A stretch of 64,000 nucleotides of DNA, from positions 39,147,490 through 39,211,489 of the forward strand of contig NC_135213.1 in NCBI RefSeq assembly GCF_052324685.1. The letters run 5' to 3'. The position numbers were made by a program, and so were the translations under genes. The stretch is from Brachyhypopomus gauderio. Lineage: Eukaryota > Chordata > Actinopteri > Gymnotiformes > Hypopomidae. Of the stretch, positions 44,598-56,021 are shown one piece after another. Position 1 is the stretch's first letter, and each line of letters starts with the position of its first letter. Under the pieces are notes generated by a model. That model was not told the DNA's origin. It saw only the letters and a program-made list of their open reading frames with translations, and made no database searches.

Positions 44598-47500
44598 TTT
44601 CATCATTACATTAAGACATTACAATATTTGTTATATTATTTATGTATGACACATTTCATAATTTTTTTTTTCATTTAATATTATTATGTATTTTTAAAGT
44701 GAAAGGTGAGGCAGATTATATGCCCCGCCCCCCTGAGGGACGAACACAACACAACAACAGGACAACTGCCACTGTGGACAAACAGTACAAACAGTACAAC
44801 AGTATAACAAAGCTAAAATAGCATCTTTAATAGGTAACAGGGGAAGAGGAGGAAGAGGACGAGGAAGAGGAGGAGAGCGTGTGCACTGAAGACTTCAGCT
44901 CAAGATTCAGAGATGTGATGCTGGACGTTCCAGTGCCACGTTCAACTGGAACAGGTATGCTGACCTCAGATCAGTTTCCAGTGACCATATAGATTAGGTC
45001 GATGGGGATGGGGGTGGGGTGGGAACTGGTCTCAGTTCAGCATAAGGAAACGAGCTTCTGCCCTGGATTCAAATGACCTACAGGCCTGTTGTGGGATGAT
45101 ACTCATTTGAGTGTCCACAGATGTAATGGAGAAGTCTTAAAAGACTGGAGAGATTTTAATTATAATGAGTTGAACTGACAGGAATCAACCAGTAGGAGGC
45201 AGCATAGCTTTATGTACGTACCTTCTGAACTGGACCTTTATGAAATCATGATTTTCATTTAAAAGGGTGCAACAATCTCTTTAAAAATGTTGGGTTTTTT
45301 GTCAGTGGGGGACCGTAGGGGCACAGTTAGGGCGTACTCACACTAGGCACAGTTTGCTGGTTCCGTGCTGGGGCCCGGTTATCCCCCCTCCCCACTCCCC
45401 CTCTGGCCTGCACTCACACTGGCTTCAGCAACCCGGCCCGAGCACGCTTACGTCATCACAACGCCGCTTTATTTGGAAAAAAAGCGCGCTCGCACAACAC
45501 TATGGAGTTCACGATTCTCTTTTTATTGTATTTTTGGAGTCGTTTTGGAAGTGCAGAAACACGGTGCAAACACAGATTTATCGATCATTTAACACAACGA
45601 TTGTCTGCTAATCGCTTTGCCGCTATGACTGTTTAACGTGAGCGTCGCATCACTGATGTCATGTTTGAGTTCCAGCGAAATGAACCAATCAGACGAGGCA
45701 CCAAGCGGGCCCGGGCACGGATAGCGCTCACACTAGAAGCGAACCGTGCCCGAGTCCACATGAATCGTGCCCTGGCCCACCTCTTCAAAGCGGGCCCGAG
45801 CACGGTTAACTGATCCGGGCCCGGGCACGGTTGGAGCGCTCACACTAGCCAAACGAACCGTGCTTCGGCAGGCAACCGTGCCCGGGCCCGGATCGCAGAG
45901 CCTAGTGTGAGTACGCCCTTAATGTATTTGAGTTAACTCAAAGTCAAGTTAATGTAGCTGTTATTCTTGATGGTTCTGTCCTAAGCCACAGACAGTCTGA
46001 GCAGTGATACTGTACGCGTTACTGAAGCCCAGATGGCAGGATATCTGAGCACAACACACAACCCCAGTAGGCATTCTTCACAAACGCCCAAACCCAGACC
46101 CCTAGCAGGTAGCTCCTGGCTTCATCTGTGAGCCAGACCTTCTCTGAGCTGTTTCTGTCGTTAAAATGAAGTAGATTTACTCATACTCACAGTGTCAGAC
46201 AACAATAATATAGAGTAAAAATATACAGTGCATCAGAATAAACCATTTTCAGTGCTGTAGACGTAGGTACTGTGTTCATATAGATATCTGAGCTTCTGTA
46301 GTTCCTCTGAGGAGGACAGACTTGTTCACCACAGACAGCGATCTGGACTCGCTGCACACAGAACCGGTACTATGGCATATTCAGCATACGCTGAACAGAT
46401 GCTGTGTATAGTCTTGTGTTTGCTTCGGCATTAAAAGGCAGTGAACTTGTGAATTGCTTCAGAAAATGCAAAATGCATGAATATAATCACAATGCAACTG
46501 AAACTGTAGACAAGCAGCGTGTGTCTGGGTTTGAGGGACCAGTTGTGTGGTTCTGACTCACTGTAACGACCTCCATGGTAGGCAGTGTGACCTCTGACCT
46601 GAGTGAGTGCTACATTCTTGTGGAAGTTATATATGACATGTTTTATGAATCTGGATATGAGTTTACGAGCGTGAATGGCAGTGAAACCTCTCTGCTTGTG
46701 TGACGTTACAGCGTGGGAAGGTCAGAACGGATCCTGTGATGAAGGACAAACACTCAGGTAATAATAATAAATAATAATAATCTTTATTTGTATAGCACCT
46801 TTCATACATACATGCAACTCAATGTGCTTTACAGTATAAATAAAAGAAACATAAAAAGGAGAAGACAAAAAGGAAATGTTAGAAGAAATTAAAGTAAAAT
46901 AACATAAAATGTAAAAAAGTAAAGTAAACAATATAATAAAAAAGTAAAGTAAATAAAACTAAAGTAAATATAAGAAGATAACAAAATATTAAAATTAAAG
47001 ATAAAAAGAAATAATTAAATAAAGTGACAAATTATAAAATAATAGACTAGAGTTTCTTAACTAAAAGCAGATCTAAACAGAAATGTTTTGAGACTGTTCT
47101 TGAAACTATTCAGGGATTAAATGCCTCTGAGCTCTTCAGGAAGAGAATTCCAGAGCTTTGGGCCATAGTGTCTAAAAGCACCCTCGCCAATCTTTAATCG
47201 GCATCTAGGAATCACCAGTAGATTACTGTTTGAAGACCTCAGAGACCTGACTGGAACATATCTAACCATCATTTCACTGAGGTAAAGAGGGGCAAGACCA
47301 TGAAGACATTTAAAAACCATGACTAGAACCTTAAAATCTTTCCTAAAGCTGACAGGTAACCAGTGCAGTGAGTGGAGTGCAGGTGTAATATGATCTCTCT
47401 TTCACCTGTGGGTCAGAACCCTTGCAGCCGCATTCTGAACTCTCTGTAGGTGCGAAATAGAGCTCTTTGGAAGAGCAGACAGAACAGCGTTACAATAATC

Positions 47501-49100
47501 TAGCCTTGATGTGATAAATGCATGGACAAGTTTTTCACTGTCAGCAGGAGTGAGCATATCTCGGACCTTAGCAATGTTTCGAAGGTGAAAATAAGCTGTC
47601 TTGTATGTAGTCATGATGTGTGATTTGAAGCTGAGCTCATTATCAAAGGTGACGCCCAGGTTCTTAACACATTGTCTGGCATTCAGATTCATTTGATTTA
47701 AATATTTAAACATCATTTCTTTGTGAATCACTGCCAAGAACAAGAACTTCTGTCTTCTGTTTATTTAATTGCAGAAAATTGTCAGACATCCATGTCTGTA
47801 TATCATCTATGCAGTCAAACAGTGAGCAAATTGATTTTAGGGCCTTAGGTTCTAGAGAAATGTAAAGTTGAGTGTCATCTGCATATTGATGATAACTAAT
47901 ACCATGTTTATTAATGATATGTGGTAACGGAAGCATATATAGGTTGAATAGTAACGGCCCAAGAATTGATCCTTGGGGGACGCCACAAGTTATTTTTTGA
48001 CGTGTGGAGGAAGAGGTACCTAATGCTACGTAGTAATCAAGCCCAGTTAGGTACGATCTAAACCAGTCTAAGACTAAGCCACTAAGGCCTACCCAGCTCT
48101 GTAGTCGATCAAGAAGAATTTCATGATCAACCGTGTCAAAAGCAGTGCTTAAATCCAGCAGAAAAAGGACTGAGAGTTTGCCTGCATCCGTATTCAATCT
48201 CAAGTCATTTACTACCTTAACTAGGGCTGTTTCAGTGCTGTGGAGAGCTCTGAAACCAGATTGAAAAGTGTCATTTATTTGATTTACTTTTACATAATCA
48301 TTCAACTGGATTGACACAACTTTTTCAATGATTTTGCTAAGAAAGGAAAGGTTAGATATAGGTCGATAATTATTGAGAATTGTGGGATCAAGATTTCTGT
48401 TCTTTAATAGTGGTTTAACCGTTGCTGTTTTTAAAAAGTTAGGGAATTCACCCAATTGCAGAGACTGATTAACAATCGTTAGAACTTCATTTGCTAATGA
48501 GCTCAGAACCTGCTTGAAAAAGCATGTAGGTAAAGGGTCCAGTTCACAAGTAGAGGATTTTAGTGATGAGATCACATCAAGTAGTGTTGTCAACTTCTTG
48601 GAAATAAGACATATTAAAGTTAGGCTGAGTAACTGATATAAGGGTTGATAGTCTATTAGTGCTTGTTGCTATGTTCTGCCTTATACTAGTAATCTTGTCC
48701 CTAAAAAATATTGCAAACTCATCACATTTTTCAACTGAAACAGTCTCAGGGAAGAAACAGGAGGTGGGGTTTACTAGCTGATCTATACTTCTGAACAAGA
48801 CAGCCGAGTTATTATTTGATGAATGAATTAAGGTAGAGAAATAGTTTTTCCTTGCTGATTTCACTTCACTGTTGTAATTGTGCAATGTTGTTTTATAAAT
48901 ATCAAAATGTACTTGCAATTCTGACCTTCACCAACGTCTCTCAGCCTGCCTACAATCTTGCCTAAATTTTACAATAGAAGGAGTGTAGATTAAACAGCGT
49001 GAATCTAATGTTATCAGACAAACTTGGGATACAAACTAAATCAATGAAAGTAAATCCAAAATATTGATTCTCCCTGTTTCTCTCTTTCTTTGCTCTTTCG

Positions 49101-49146
<46 letters not shown>

Positions 49147-50364
49147 GCTCTGATGAAGGGCAGGTTATAAGACTCGGTAGAAAGCTGAAAACTCCAACCA
49201 GAATTCAGCGAAAGAAGAAAAGGATCCAAAGCGAGAGGAACAACTACAGCCCAACTCCACCCTCTACACCCACTCCACCCTCTACACCCACTCCACCCTC
49301 TACATCCCCTCCACCCTCTACATCCCCTCCACCATCTACATCCCCTCCACCCTCTACACCCACTCCACCCTCTACACCCACTCCACCCTCTACATCCCCT
49401 CCACCCTCTACACCCACTCCACCCTCTACACCCACTCCACCCTCTACACCCTCTACACCCCCTCCACCCTCTACACCCTCTACACCCTCTCCACCCTCTA
49501 CACCCCCTCCACCCTCTACACCCCCTCCACCCTCTACACCCACTCCACCCTCTACATCCCCTCCACCCTCTACACCCACTCCACCCTCTACTTCCCCTCC
49601 ACCCTCTACTTCCCCTCCACCCTCTACTTCCCCTCCACCCTCTACATCCCCTCCACCCTCTACTTCCCCTCCACCCTCTACACCCCCTCCACCCTCTACA
49701 TCCCCTCCACCCTCTACACCCACTCCACCCTCTACTTCCCCTCCACCCTCTACATCCCCTCCACCCTCTACACCCACTCCACCCTCTACACCCCCTCCAC
49801 CCTCTACATCCCCTCCACCCTCTACATCCCCTCCACCCTCTACATCCCCATCCACCCTCTACATCCCCTCCACCCTCTACACCCACTCCACCCTCTACAC
49901 CCCCTCCACCCTCTACACCCCCTCCACCCTCTACATCCCCTCCACCCTCTACACCCACTCCACCATCTACACCCCCTCCACCCTCTACACCCACTCCACC
50001 CTCTACACCCACTCCACCCTCTACATCCCCTCCACCCTCTACTTCCCCTCCACCCTCTACTTCCCCTCCACCCTCTACACCCACTCCACCCTCTACACCC
50101 TCTCCACCCTCTACATCCCCTCCACCCTCTACACCCACTCCACCCTCTACACCTTCTCCACCCTCTACATCCCCTCCACCCTCTACATCCCCTCCACCCT
50201 CTACACCTTCTCCACCCTCTACATCCCCTCCACCCTCTACACCTTCTCCACCCTCTACACCCACTCCACCCTCTACACCTTCTCCACCCTCTACACCCTC
50301 TCCACCCCCGTCACCCTCTGCAGCTGTGAGACATCGCCCGTCTTACACAGGCACTAGAGAACAG
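42014..50364 (+). CDS. Unrecognised multi-exon gene with acidic and Pro/Ser/Thr-repeat regions, probably 3'-truncated
   Basis: Exons read from splice sites and phase: 42014-42073 (ATG; MCAAQSISPAAGLRSRPKPT), 42628-42685, 43012-43121 (CRDHCDLLLDAIDDQLSRLQ), 43680-43740, 44185-44307 (Ser/Thr-rich), 44392-44561, 44834-44954 (TGEEEEEDEEEEESVCTEDF), 45992-46108, 46335-46366, 46712-46757 and 49148-50364. Phases agree through 46366. The join to 46712 does not fit, so an exon is missed or misplaced there. The last exon starts DEGQVIRLGRKLKTPTRIQR KKKR (basic, AT-hook-like), then enters an 18-bp repeat. It ends at a donor-like AACAG|GTATCT with no exon after it before unit C begins. Composition (acidic stretch, basic AT-hook-like piece) is loosely like AKNA-type proteins, but I do not claim that identity. 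Confidence 0.55.
44561..44596. repeat. GT microsatellite forming a splice donor
   Basis: Uninterrupted GT run starting exactly at the inferred donor of exon 44392-44561, so any of about 17 GT steps could pair with the exon end. Confidence 0.7.
45330..45918. mobile_element. PIF/Harbinger-like MITE (589 bp) in an intron of the 42-50 kb gene
   Basis: Perfect terminal inverted repeats of 19 bases (GGGCGTACTCACACTAGGC and GCCTAGTGTGAGTACGCCC) flanked by TTA target duplications (45,327-45,329; 45,919-45,921). Unusually rich in GGGCCCGGGCACGG palindromic strings. No coding capacity. Confidence 0.9.
46760..48990 (-). mobile_element. L2-like LINE, 5'-truncated, in an intron
   Basis: Minus-strand reverse transcriptase spread over three frames (48,918-48,577; 48,593-47,706; 47,743-47,117). 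3' end with an AATAATAATAA tail and TTTGTATAGCACCTTTCATA (plus strand) at 46,760-46,830. Lies between exons 46712-46757 and 49148 of the plus-strand gene, in antisense. Confidence 0.85.
47117..48918 (-). pseudogene. L2-like LINE reverse transcriptase, frameshifted
   Basis: Motifs in order: LKNRNLDPTILNNYRPISNL, FQSGFRALHSTETALVKV, LLDLSTAFDTVDHEILL, CGVPQGSILGPLLFNLYM, catalytic YADDTQLYISL, then ARQCVKNLGVTFD and SRLDYCNAVLSALP. The C-terminal end is PKLWNSLPEELR. At least two frameshifts and no endonuclease domain: a dead, 5'-truncated copy. Confidence 0.88.
49104..49145. repeat. GT microsatellite between polypyrimidine tract and 3' splice site
   Basis: About 42 bases of GT separate the pyrimidine tract (TCTCCCTGTTTCTCTCTTTC, 49,070-49,090) from the TTAG acceptor at 49,147. 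Confidence 0.85.
49246..50325 (+). repeat. 18-bp minisatellite inside the last exon, about 59 copies
   Basis: Unit CTCCACCCTCTACAYCCC with variant triplets (ACACCC, ACATCC, ACTTCC). In the exon's frame it encodes Pro-Pro-Ser-Thr-(Pro/Ser)-(Thr/Pro). One extra base near 49,848 shifts the second half to Ser-Thr-Leu-Tyr-(Ile/Thr)-(Pro/His). The minus strand gives an equally open Gly/Glu/Val repeat, an artefact of periodicity. Confidence 0.93.
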
Positions 50365-50724
50365 GTATCTAGTGACGTCTTTACTTTGGTCTTTACTTTG
50401 GTACCTCAGTCATGGCCTCAGGTCTGGGAATCGAACCCATGACCCTCCTGTCACAAGACCAGTTCCCTATCACAGGACCATGACTGCCCCTTAACCGTAC
50501 AAGTCTTGTTTCTCTGCTCTTGCCGTCACTTTCCGCCCTAGTAATCACTAGTGTGTGTGTGTGTTCTAACTGCACAGGTGGGTTAAAAGCGGAGGACAAA
50601 TTTCGATTGCGGTGTAAAAAATCACAATTGACAAAATATGGCACATTTACATTTTATTTACAAATGTTTGCCAACTGTGATGAGCTAAAATTACTAGCAC
50701 ATCCTTCTGACTTTTGTTTTACAG

Positions 50725-50773
50725 GAAGCGTGCGGCTACAGGAGTCGATTTTGATGATGGAGATGATGCGTAA
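50725..50773 (+). pseudogene. PAXX last exon, unit C copy
   Basis: Intact acceptor TTTTACAG and the full Ku-binding-motif exon (RKRAATGVDFDDGDDA, stop) as at 17,498-17,546. The upstream exons 4-6 are absent from this unit, so it is an orphan exon. The 3' UTR with AATAAA is preserved. Confidence 0.88.
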
Positions 50774-52430
50774 TCTCTTCATGCTGATGAAATAACATGA
50801 AATGTTCCAGTTTTAATCCACCAACACTATCACTGTTACTAATCGGTATTTTTAAGTAGATAATATTAACAATACAAATGTTTTTTAAATCTCTATGGAA
50901 CTATTGTAATGAATTATGAAGGTCGTATGATTTTAAGAATGGCATTTTTGAAATAAATATTCTATTTTAATTTCCTAAAAGAGTGATTTGTTTTGTTATG
51001 TATAAAATTTAAAACGAGTGCCTACATCAGTTCATCTCAAGAGTATGGAATAAACCATTAAAAGTGAAGTTTGGTACTGCATAAAGTTGAAACGGATAAA
51101 ACAATTCCAAAGATAAATAACCATATGCACATTTATATCTTAGAAAATATGAAATTCTATCAAGGTACTAAAGGATACTGTACAAGAAAATATAATACAC
51201 AAGTTTTTAGAAAGGTCATTTTCATGGTTTGTTTGAATGGGGAGTACAGAAACCAGCTTTTCTTTGCAAGCACATTCTTTAATCTGCTTTAATCTTAATC
51301 TGTTTTAACATAACTCCCTGACCTTATGTGTACCACTGCATACTACCTGCACGTGGCCAGGTCTACTAATGTAGACCTACCAATGTAGACCTACACAAAG
51401 CAACAAGAAAGTGCAAGAAAGTATTTACGTGTTGCTCGGTAACATAAGTTTGTGAAACTTTTTGTAATGACAAAGTTTAATAAACATATCACAGTCTTCT
51501 GGCATTTATTATGCTCCTGTTAACTAAGAAATGGCGCTTGTAGAACTGTTGAAATGAAGCGTGATTTCAACTGAAATTGCAGCCGTGCTGACAGGGGCGG
51601 ACTGGGGAGAAAAAGTGGCCCGGGAGTTCCTGACAGACTGGCCCACTAAAATATATATATATATATGTGTGTGTGTATATATACTGTATATGAATCTATA
51701 CATGGTACGTAGTGTATATGTGTAACGCTGGGACAGAAGCAGCAGGAGACAGAGGCTGAGGGTGACCGGGTGTGCTCTGTGTGGTTGTGGGCGTGCGTGT
51801 GACCGAGGGAGTGTGTGTAGGCGCCCTCTGGCGGCCTCCAGGCCGACCTACCGTGACAATATGTCAGCTTTTATTGTCATATGGACAATATTACTTCCAG
51901 CAATAATATGATTACAAAGCCACATATTGGTATATCAAAATAACTAACAAACTTAACAACTTGACCCTGACAAAATACAGGGGAAAACAACTGGAAAGCT
52001 ACTGAAACCTACATTGTTCACTCAGTGAGTAACCTCTGTAGCTTGTCTTTACTCTCTCAGCTTTTCAGTGCCACCTTTACGTTTGGTAGTTTGTTTAGAC
52101 CAGGGGTGCCCACACCTTTTCAGCTTGTGAGCTACTTATAAGATGACCTAGTCAAAATGATCTACCTACAATAAAAATGCAAAACAAATGTATTTCTTCT
52201 ATATTATAATTATTATATTATATTATTTCAGTTATTATTGTTACTATTTAATAGTATTACTATTAATAATAGTATTGCTATTTAATAGTGTATTAAATCA
52301 AGGTCCAGGACCCCTTATATTTTACACGACGTCTTCCTTTTTTGATAGAAACACCTTCTCTCTCGTTACATTCATCCATCTCTGATTAGTTTAGTCTGAT
52401 CGGGTTTGTTGTTCCCGCTGTCAGCGCTAA

Positions 52431-52480
52431 TCTCGCGAGAACTGACACTCAGGCTACTGCAGGTTGACTTTCTCGCGAGG
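52431..52480. promoter_or_regulatory. Paired CGCG palindromes, unit C first copy
   Basis: TCTCGCGAGA at 52,431-52,440 and TCTCGCGAGG at 52,471-52,480, the same arrangement as in unit A. Confidence 0.5.
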
Positions 52481-52929
52481 CTAGCGACATAATTCAGTTT
52501 GGAGAGACACTTGAATGCTTAAAAACACATCACAAAACAGCTTTACAATTGTATGGGTCCAGATCCCTAATGAGCGACAGAGATGACAGTGGTGAGGAAA
52601 AACTCCCTATGATGGTGGGGATTAGGAGGAAACCTCAGGAGGACCAAGACTCAAAAGCGAACCCATCCTCCATTGGGCGACCCGTTAGCATAAGTCTGTA
52701 TTTATAATCCAAATATAGTTCTATAGTTATAGTTCTAATTCCAGGCCAAGCAGTCACAGTCCCATCAGTGCAGGTGGTGAACCTCGGGTAGGAGTTGGCA
52801 TCAGTGCGTCCTCTGTGGCAATGGCACATCCAACCAAAATGAATAAGTTCATAAAATGTGTTTAGAAATAATATTATGGCATTTCATAATAATAATAATG
52901 TCTCTAGGGCACAGGTTCGTTTACTACCC

Positions 52930-53944
52930 TTTCTGTAACGTACTAATCAGGCAGACAAGGATCCAAGTGCGGATAATAGCCGTCTTTATTGAAACAATGA
53001 TCACAGAGCTATCAAACAGGTGAGGGTGCCATCTAGTTGCAGCTCCATTGAATCCCCTGTGGTTCTTTGGCCTAAAGAGAGAGAGGAGAAAATGATTATT
53101 ATGAGTATTGATGTGATATAAATTTGAATTTGTTGCACATCCTTGGTTGTTTTTTATACGTGTAATGAGTGTATACGTATCCAGTAAGTGTTCTCTAATA
53201 CTGTGTATTCACCCACTATGGGATATGTATATGGGTAGACAAAACTGAGTTGTCATGTGTGAGGAGTAAACTCACATCACTCTGCAGGCACATTTTGAGG
53301 CAGACCAGTTCATCAGAACCAAACAGGGCAAGACTAGGCTGAGAGCAGATGCTGTTTGCACCATTTTTGTGCATCGCCCCGCACTCAGAAAGAGGAAGCC
53401 CCCTGCACAATACGAAATGACAGAAAGAAGAAACGGTTAAAAGATGGTCAGCTTGGAAGCAAGAGCCAATCCACAAAGGTGAAAAACAACTCCAGCAGCC
53501 GAGCTTCAAAATCCAACAACCACCCAAACAGCTCCAAATCAAGCCCATTAGACAGAAACATTTGGACTAATCATTACTCCTACAAGTAAATCTGCTTATT
53601 AAGAGGTGGATAATTCACTAAAATGCTTTAATTCACATTTTAACGCACATGTTAATTTGATTCTGATGTCCTTATAATACACAATCAGATTTTTTAAGCG
53701 TACTAACCTGTAAAAGTGTATCACAGATGGTCCACTGGTCCAGCTTGACTGCGCTGCTCGTATTTGCTGTAATCAAACGGGTCCGTTGGAGTGAACGGAG
53801 ATGGCGCGACTCTCTCTCTATATGGTTCTGGTTCAGAGGGACTAGGCAGGGGACGAGGTCTAGGAGGAGATCAGAGGTCGGTACACGGGGAAGGCAGTAA
53901 CACGGAGAGACCGCTCGGTACGTGGCATGGCACCAATACTTCAC
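52930..53944. other. Candidate exons of uncertain strand, unit C
   Basis: Counterpart of 19,730-20,810. The plus-strand Lys/Arg-rich frame (53,356-53,589) survives despite a +1 and a -7 change about 20 bases apart. The minus-strand frame ending ICDTLLQ (53,944-53,714) is also open, whereas a second minus frame open in A and B has a stop here. Confidence 0.35.
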
Positions 53945-54050
53945 AAGAAGAGTGAGGGGGAAGATTAAATAGTTGCGATGGGGAGGCGCGATGAGCGGCA
54001 GGTGAACCGCATCTACACGGAGATCATGTGCGGTTCCTCACACTTTCACT

Positions 54051-54689
54051 TCAGTGCTTGAACCATTTTCGCCATATGCTCCTCCACCATCGTCCCAGAG
54101 TTCTCTTCTCAGAGCCCTCAGGTTTTCCGTCTTTCTTCACAAACGCTCTAGCCACCATTTGCTTCAGGCGGCATGAAGCCTTATTCCTTCTCAACTCTTC
54201 TTCTAGCTCCCCCTTTATCTTTTCATTCTCCTTCATCTTTTGTCTAAGTTCTTCTACTTCACTCAGTCGTGCCTTTTCGTTTTCTTGGTAGAAGAAGATC
54301 TCGTGCCTAAGCTTGATCTTCTCCAGCTCCTCCCTCGCTGTGTACTCGGCCAACCTTCTCGTCTCCTTTATACACTCCTCCTCCATTAGCTTCCTCTCCT
54401 CTTCAACCACCCTCTTTTCATCCTCCAGTTCCTTAAGTCTCTTCTTCATTTCTTCTCTCTCTCTTGCCCACTCCTTTTCCATCTTCTTGTACTCACTGAC
54501 CATCTCTCTGTTTTTTATCATCTCTGTGTCTATTTGATCTGTGGCTTTATTAATCCTGGATATCATATTTTCAATTGTCATCTTGAACATCTCCTCCTGT
54601 TCACTCAGCGTCTGTGTGTAATCCTTTGATTGTTCCTCACTTCTTTTCAGAATTTCACTTTCCATCTCAGTCTGTATACTGCAGTCCAT
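54051..54689 (-). CDS. Coiled-coil protein, copy C (212 residues)
   Basis: Same structure as copy B with two amino-acid differences; full length, with coiled coil and RWWRSIWRKWFKH tail. TATATAAGG at 54,824-54,816. The adjacent TCTCGCGAGA block lies about 0.6-0.7 kb upstream of its promoter (55,431-55,480). Product unknown. Confidence 0.7.
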   Translation of the reverse strand: MDCSIQTEMESEILKRSEEQSKDYTQTLSEQEEMFKMTIENMISRINKATDQIDTEMIKNREMVSEYKKMEKEWAREREEMKKRLKELEDEKRVVEEERKLMEEECIKETRRLAEYTAREELEKIKLRHEIFFYQENEKARLSEVEELRQKMKENEKIKGELEEELRRNKASCRLKQMVARAFVKKDGKPEGSEKRTLGRWWRSIWRKWFKH

Positions 54690-54815
54690 CTTCTTTCTTA
54701 TAACTCTCCACTGTCCACTACTGTGTTAATTAGTTGTATGTTCAGCTGTGATGCTGTACAGTCTTTCCTTTTTCTCAACAAATATCACACTGGTGTCGAC
54801 TGCCTTGACGTGCGG

Positions 54816-54824
54816 CCTTATATA
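54816..54824 (-). promoter_or_regulatory. TATA box of coiled-coil gene C
   Basis: TATATAAGG on the minus strand, same position relative to the ATG as in copies A and B. Confidence 0.55.
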
Positions 54825-55430
54825 CGTTCGGTTATGTTGTGTTATGTCGTTACTATAGAAACGGAATTCTACTACTTACCAACGTCATGTATTGTGACGT
54901 CATTTCGATTAATCAATTCATAACATCTAAGTAAACAAAAAACATACTGTGGTTATAGAATTTTAGTACGCAACTTACTAAAAATATATGAATATATATA
55001 TATTACTTTATTCAGTAATAGTTGTTCCTTTTTAATAATAAGCTCATTATTATACATTTCTTAAATAAACCGCAGCATGAATGAATTTACATTTGAGACT
55101 GTTCGTATCTACTGCCATTTTAATTTGGGCAAATTAATTCTACTTTAAATAATACATTTAAATAAAGGAGTAATGAGATGGAATTGAATGAATTACATTA
55201 GAAAAGGAGCACCCTGGCAGCAAAGTAGATACCTGTCACGTTTTTTATTTAAAAATAAGGAAAATTTTCCGCTGGTCGCTGCGATCATTCTCTCCAGCCC
55301 AATCAAGGTCCAGGACCCCTTATATTTTACACGACGTCTTCACTTTTTTGATAGAAACACCTTCTCTCTCGTTACATTCATCCATCTCTGATTAGTTTTT
55401 CGGGTTTGTTGTTCCCGCTGTCAGCGCTAA

Positions 55431-55480
55431 TCTCGCGAGAACTGACACTCGGGCTACTGCAGGTTGCCATTCTCGCGAGA
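55431..55480. promoter_or_regulatory. Paired CGCG palindromes, unit C second copy
   Basis: Two perfect TCTCGCGAGA palindromes (55,431-55,440 and 55,471-55,480), 40 bases apart. This is the only one of the four copies in which both are intact. Confidence 0.55.
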
Positions 55481-55529
55481 CTAGCGACATAGTTCAGTTT
55501 GGAGAGGCGCTTGAATGCTTTTAAGATAT

Positions 55530-55988
55530 TGTGATGAACGTAGAGAAAGAGGGTGGGTTGATTAGGGGGAGGGGTTTAGTGGGATTTAAAACGGAAGAGA
55601 GATTACGGGGGGGGAGGACGACGCTTTGTTTGGGACTGGACTGTTCTGTGAATCCGGATTGTGTGGGTGCACTCTGAGGGACTGTGTCGAGATTAAAGAG
55701 AACGCGGACACGACTTGGAGGCTTTGGAGGTGTTCGCGACGTACCAGAGGAATCTGAGAGACTGCTGAGTGTTACGCGATGTGTGTTGGTTAACGTGCTG
55801 AACGAAGACATCCGACTCCACAGCTACACGGGGGGGTCTTGACGGCCACCCGAACGAGGGAAGTTTGTTATTTTAAAACTAAACTTATGTGTATATGTGC
55901 CCGTTGAGAACTGGGGATAGGGTGAGAGATAAACTGTTTGATGAATTAGTATAGGTCTCCCTGCATTAATGAATTAGGTGTGATTATT

Positions 55989-56021
<33 letters not shown>

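Larger units (their letters stand above)
50403..55529. repeat. Segmental duplication unit C (first part)
   Basis: Starts inside a SINE copy (matches 16,106-16,230), jumps at about 50,530 to sequence matching 17,310 onward, and follows unit A to 54,865 and unit B to 55,529, where a gypsy element is inserted. Homology to B resumes at 63,055. Besides the genes listed it carries a TA/TG microsatellite (51,650-51,690) and a hAT-like fragment near 52,100. Confidence 0.9.

Noticed and set aside
49041..50264. Minus-strand Gly/Glu/Val or Cys-Arg-Gly-Trp repeat proteins
   Set aside because: Antisense shadows of the 18-bp minisatellite.
42014..50364. Naming the plus-strand gene AKNA
   Set aside because: Acidic and AT-hook-like stretches are suggestive, but I could not align a diagnostic domain, and the human gene is not in the same cluster.
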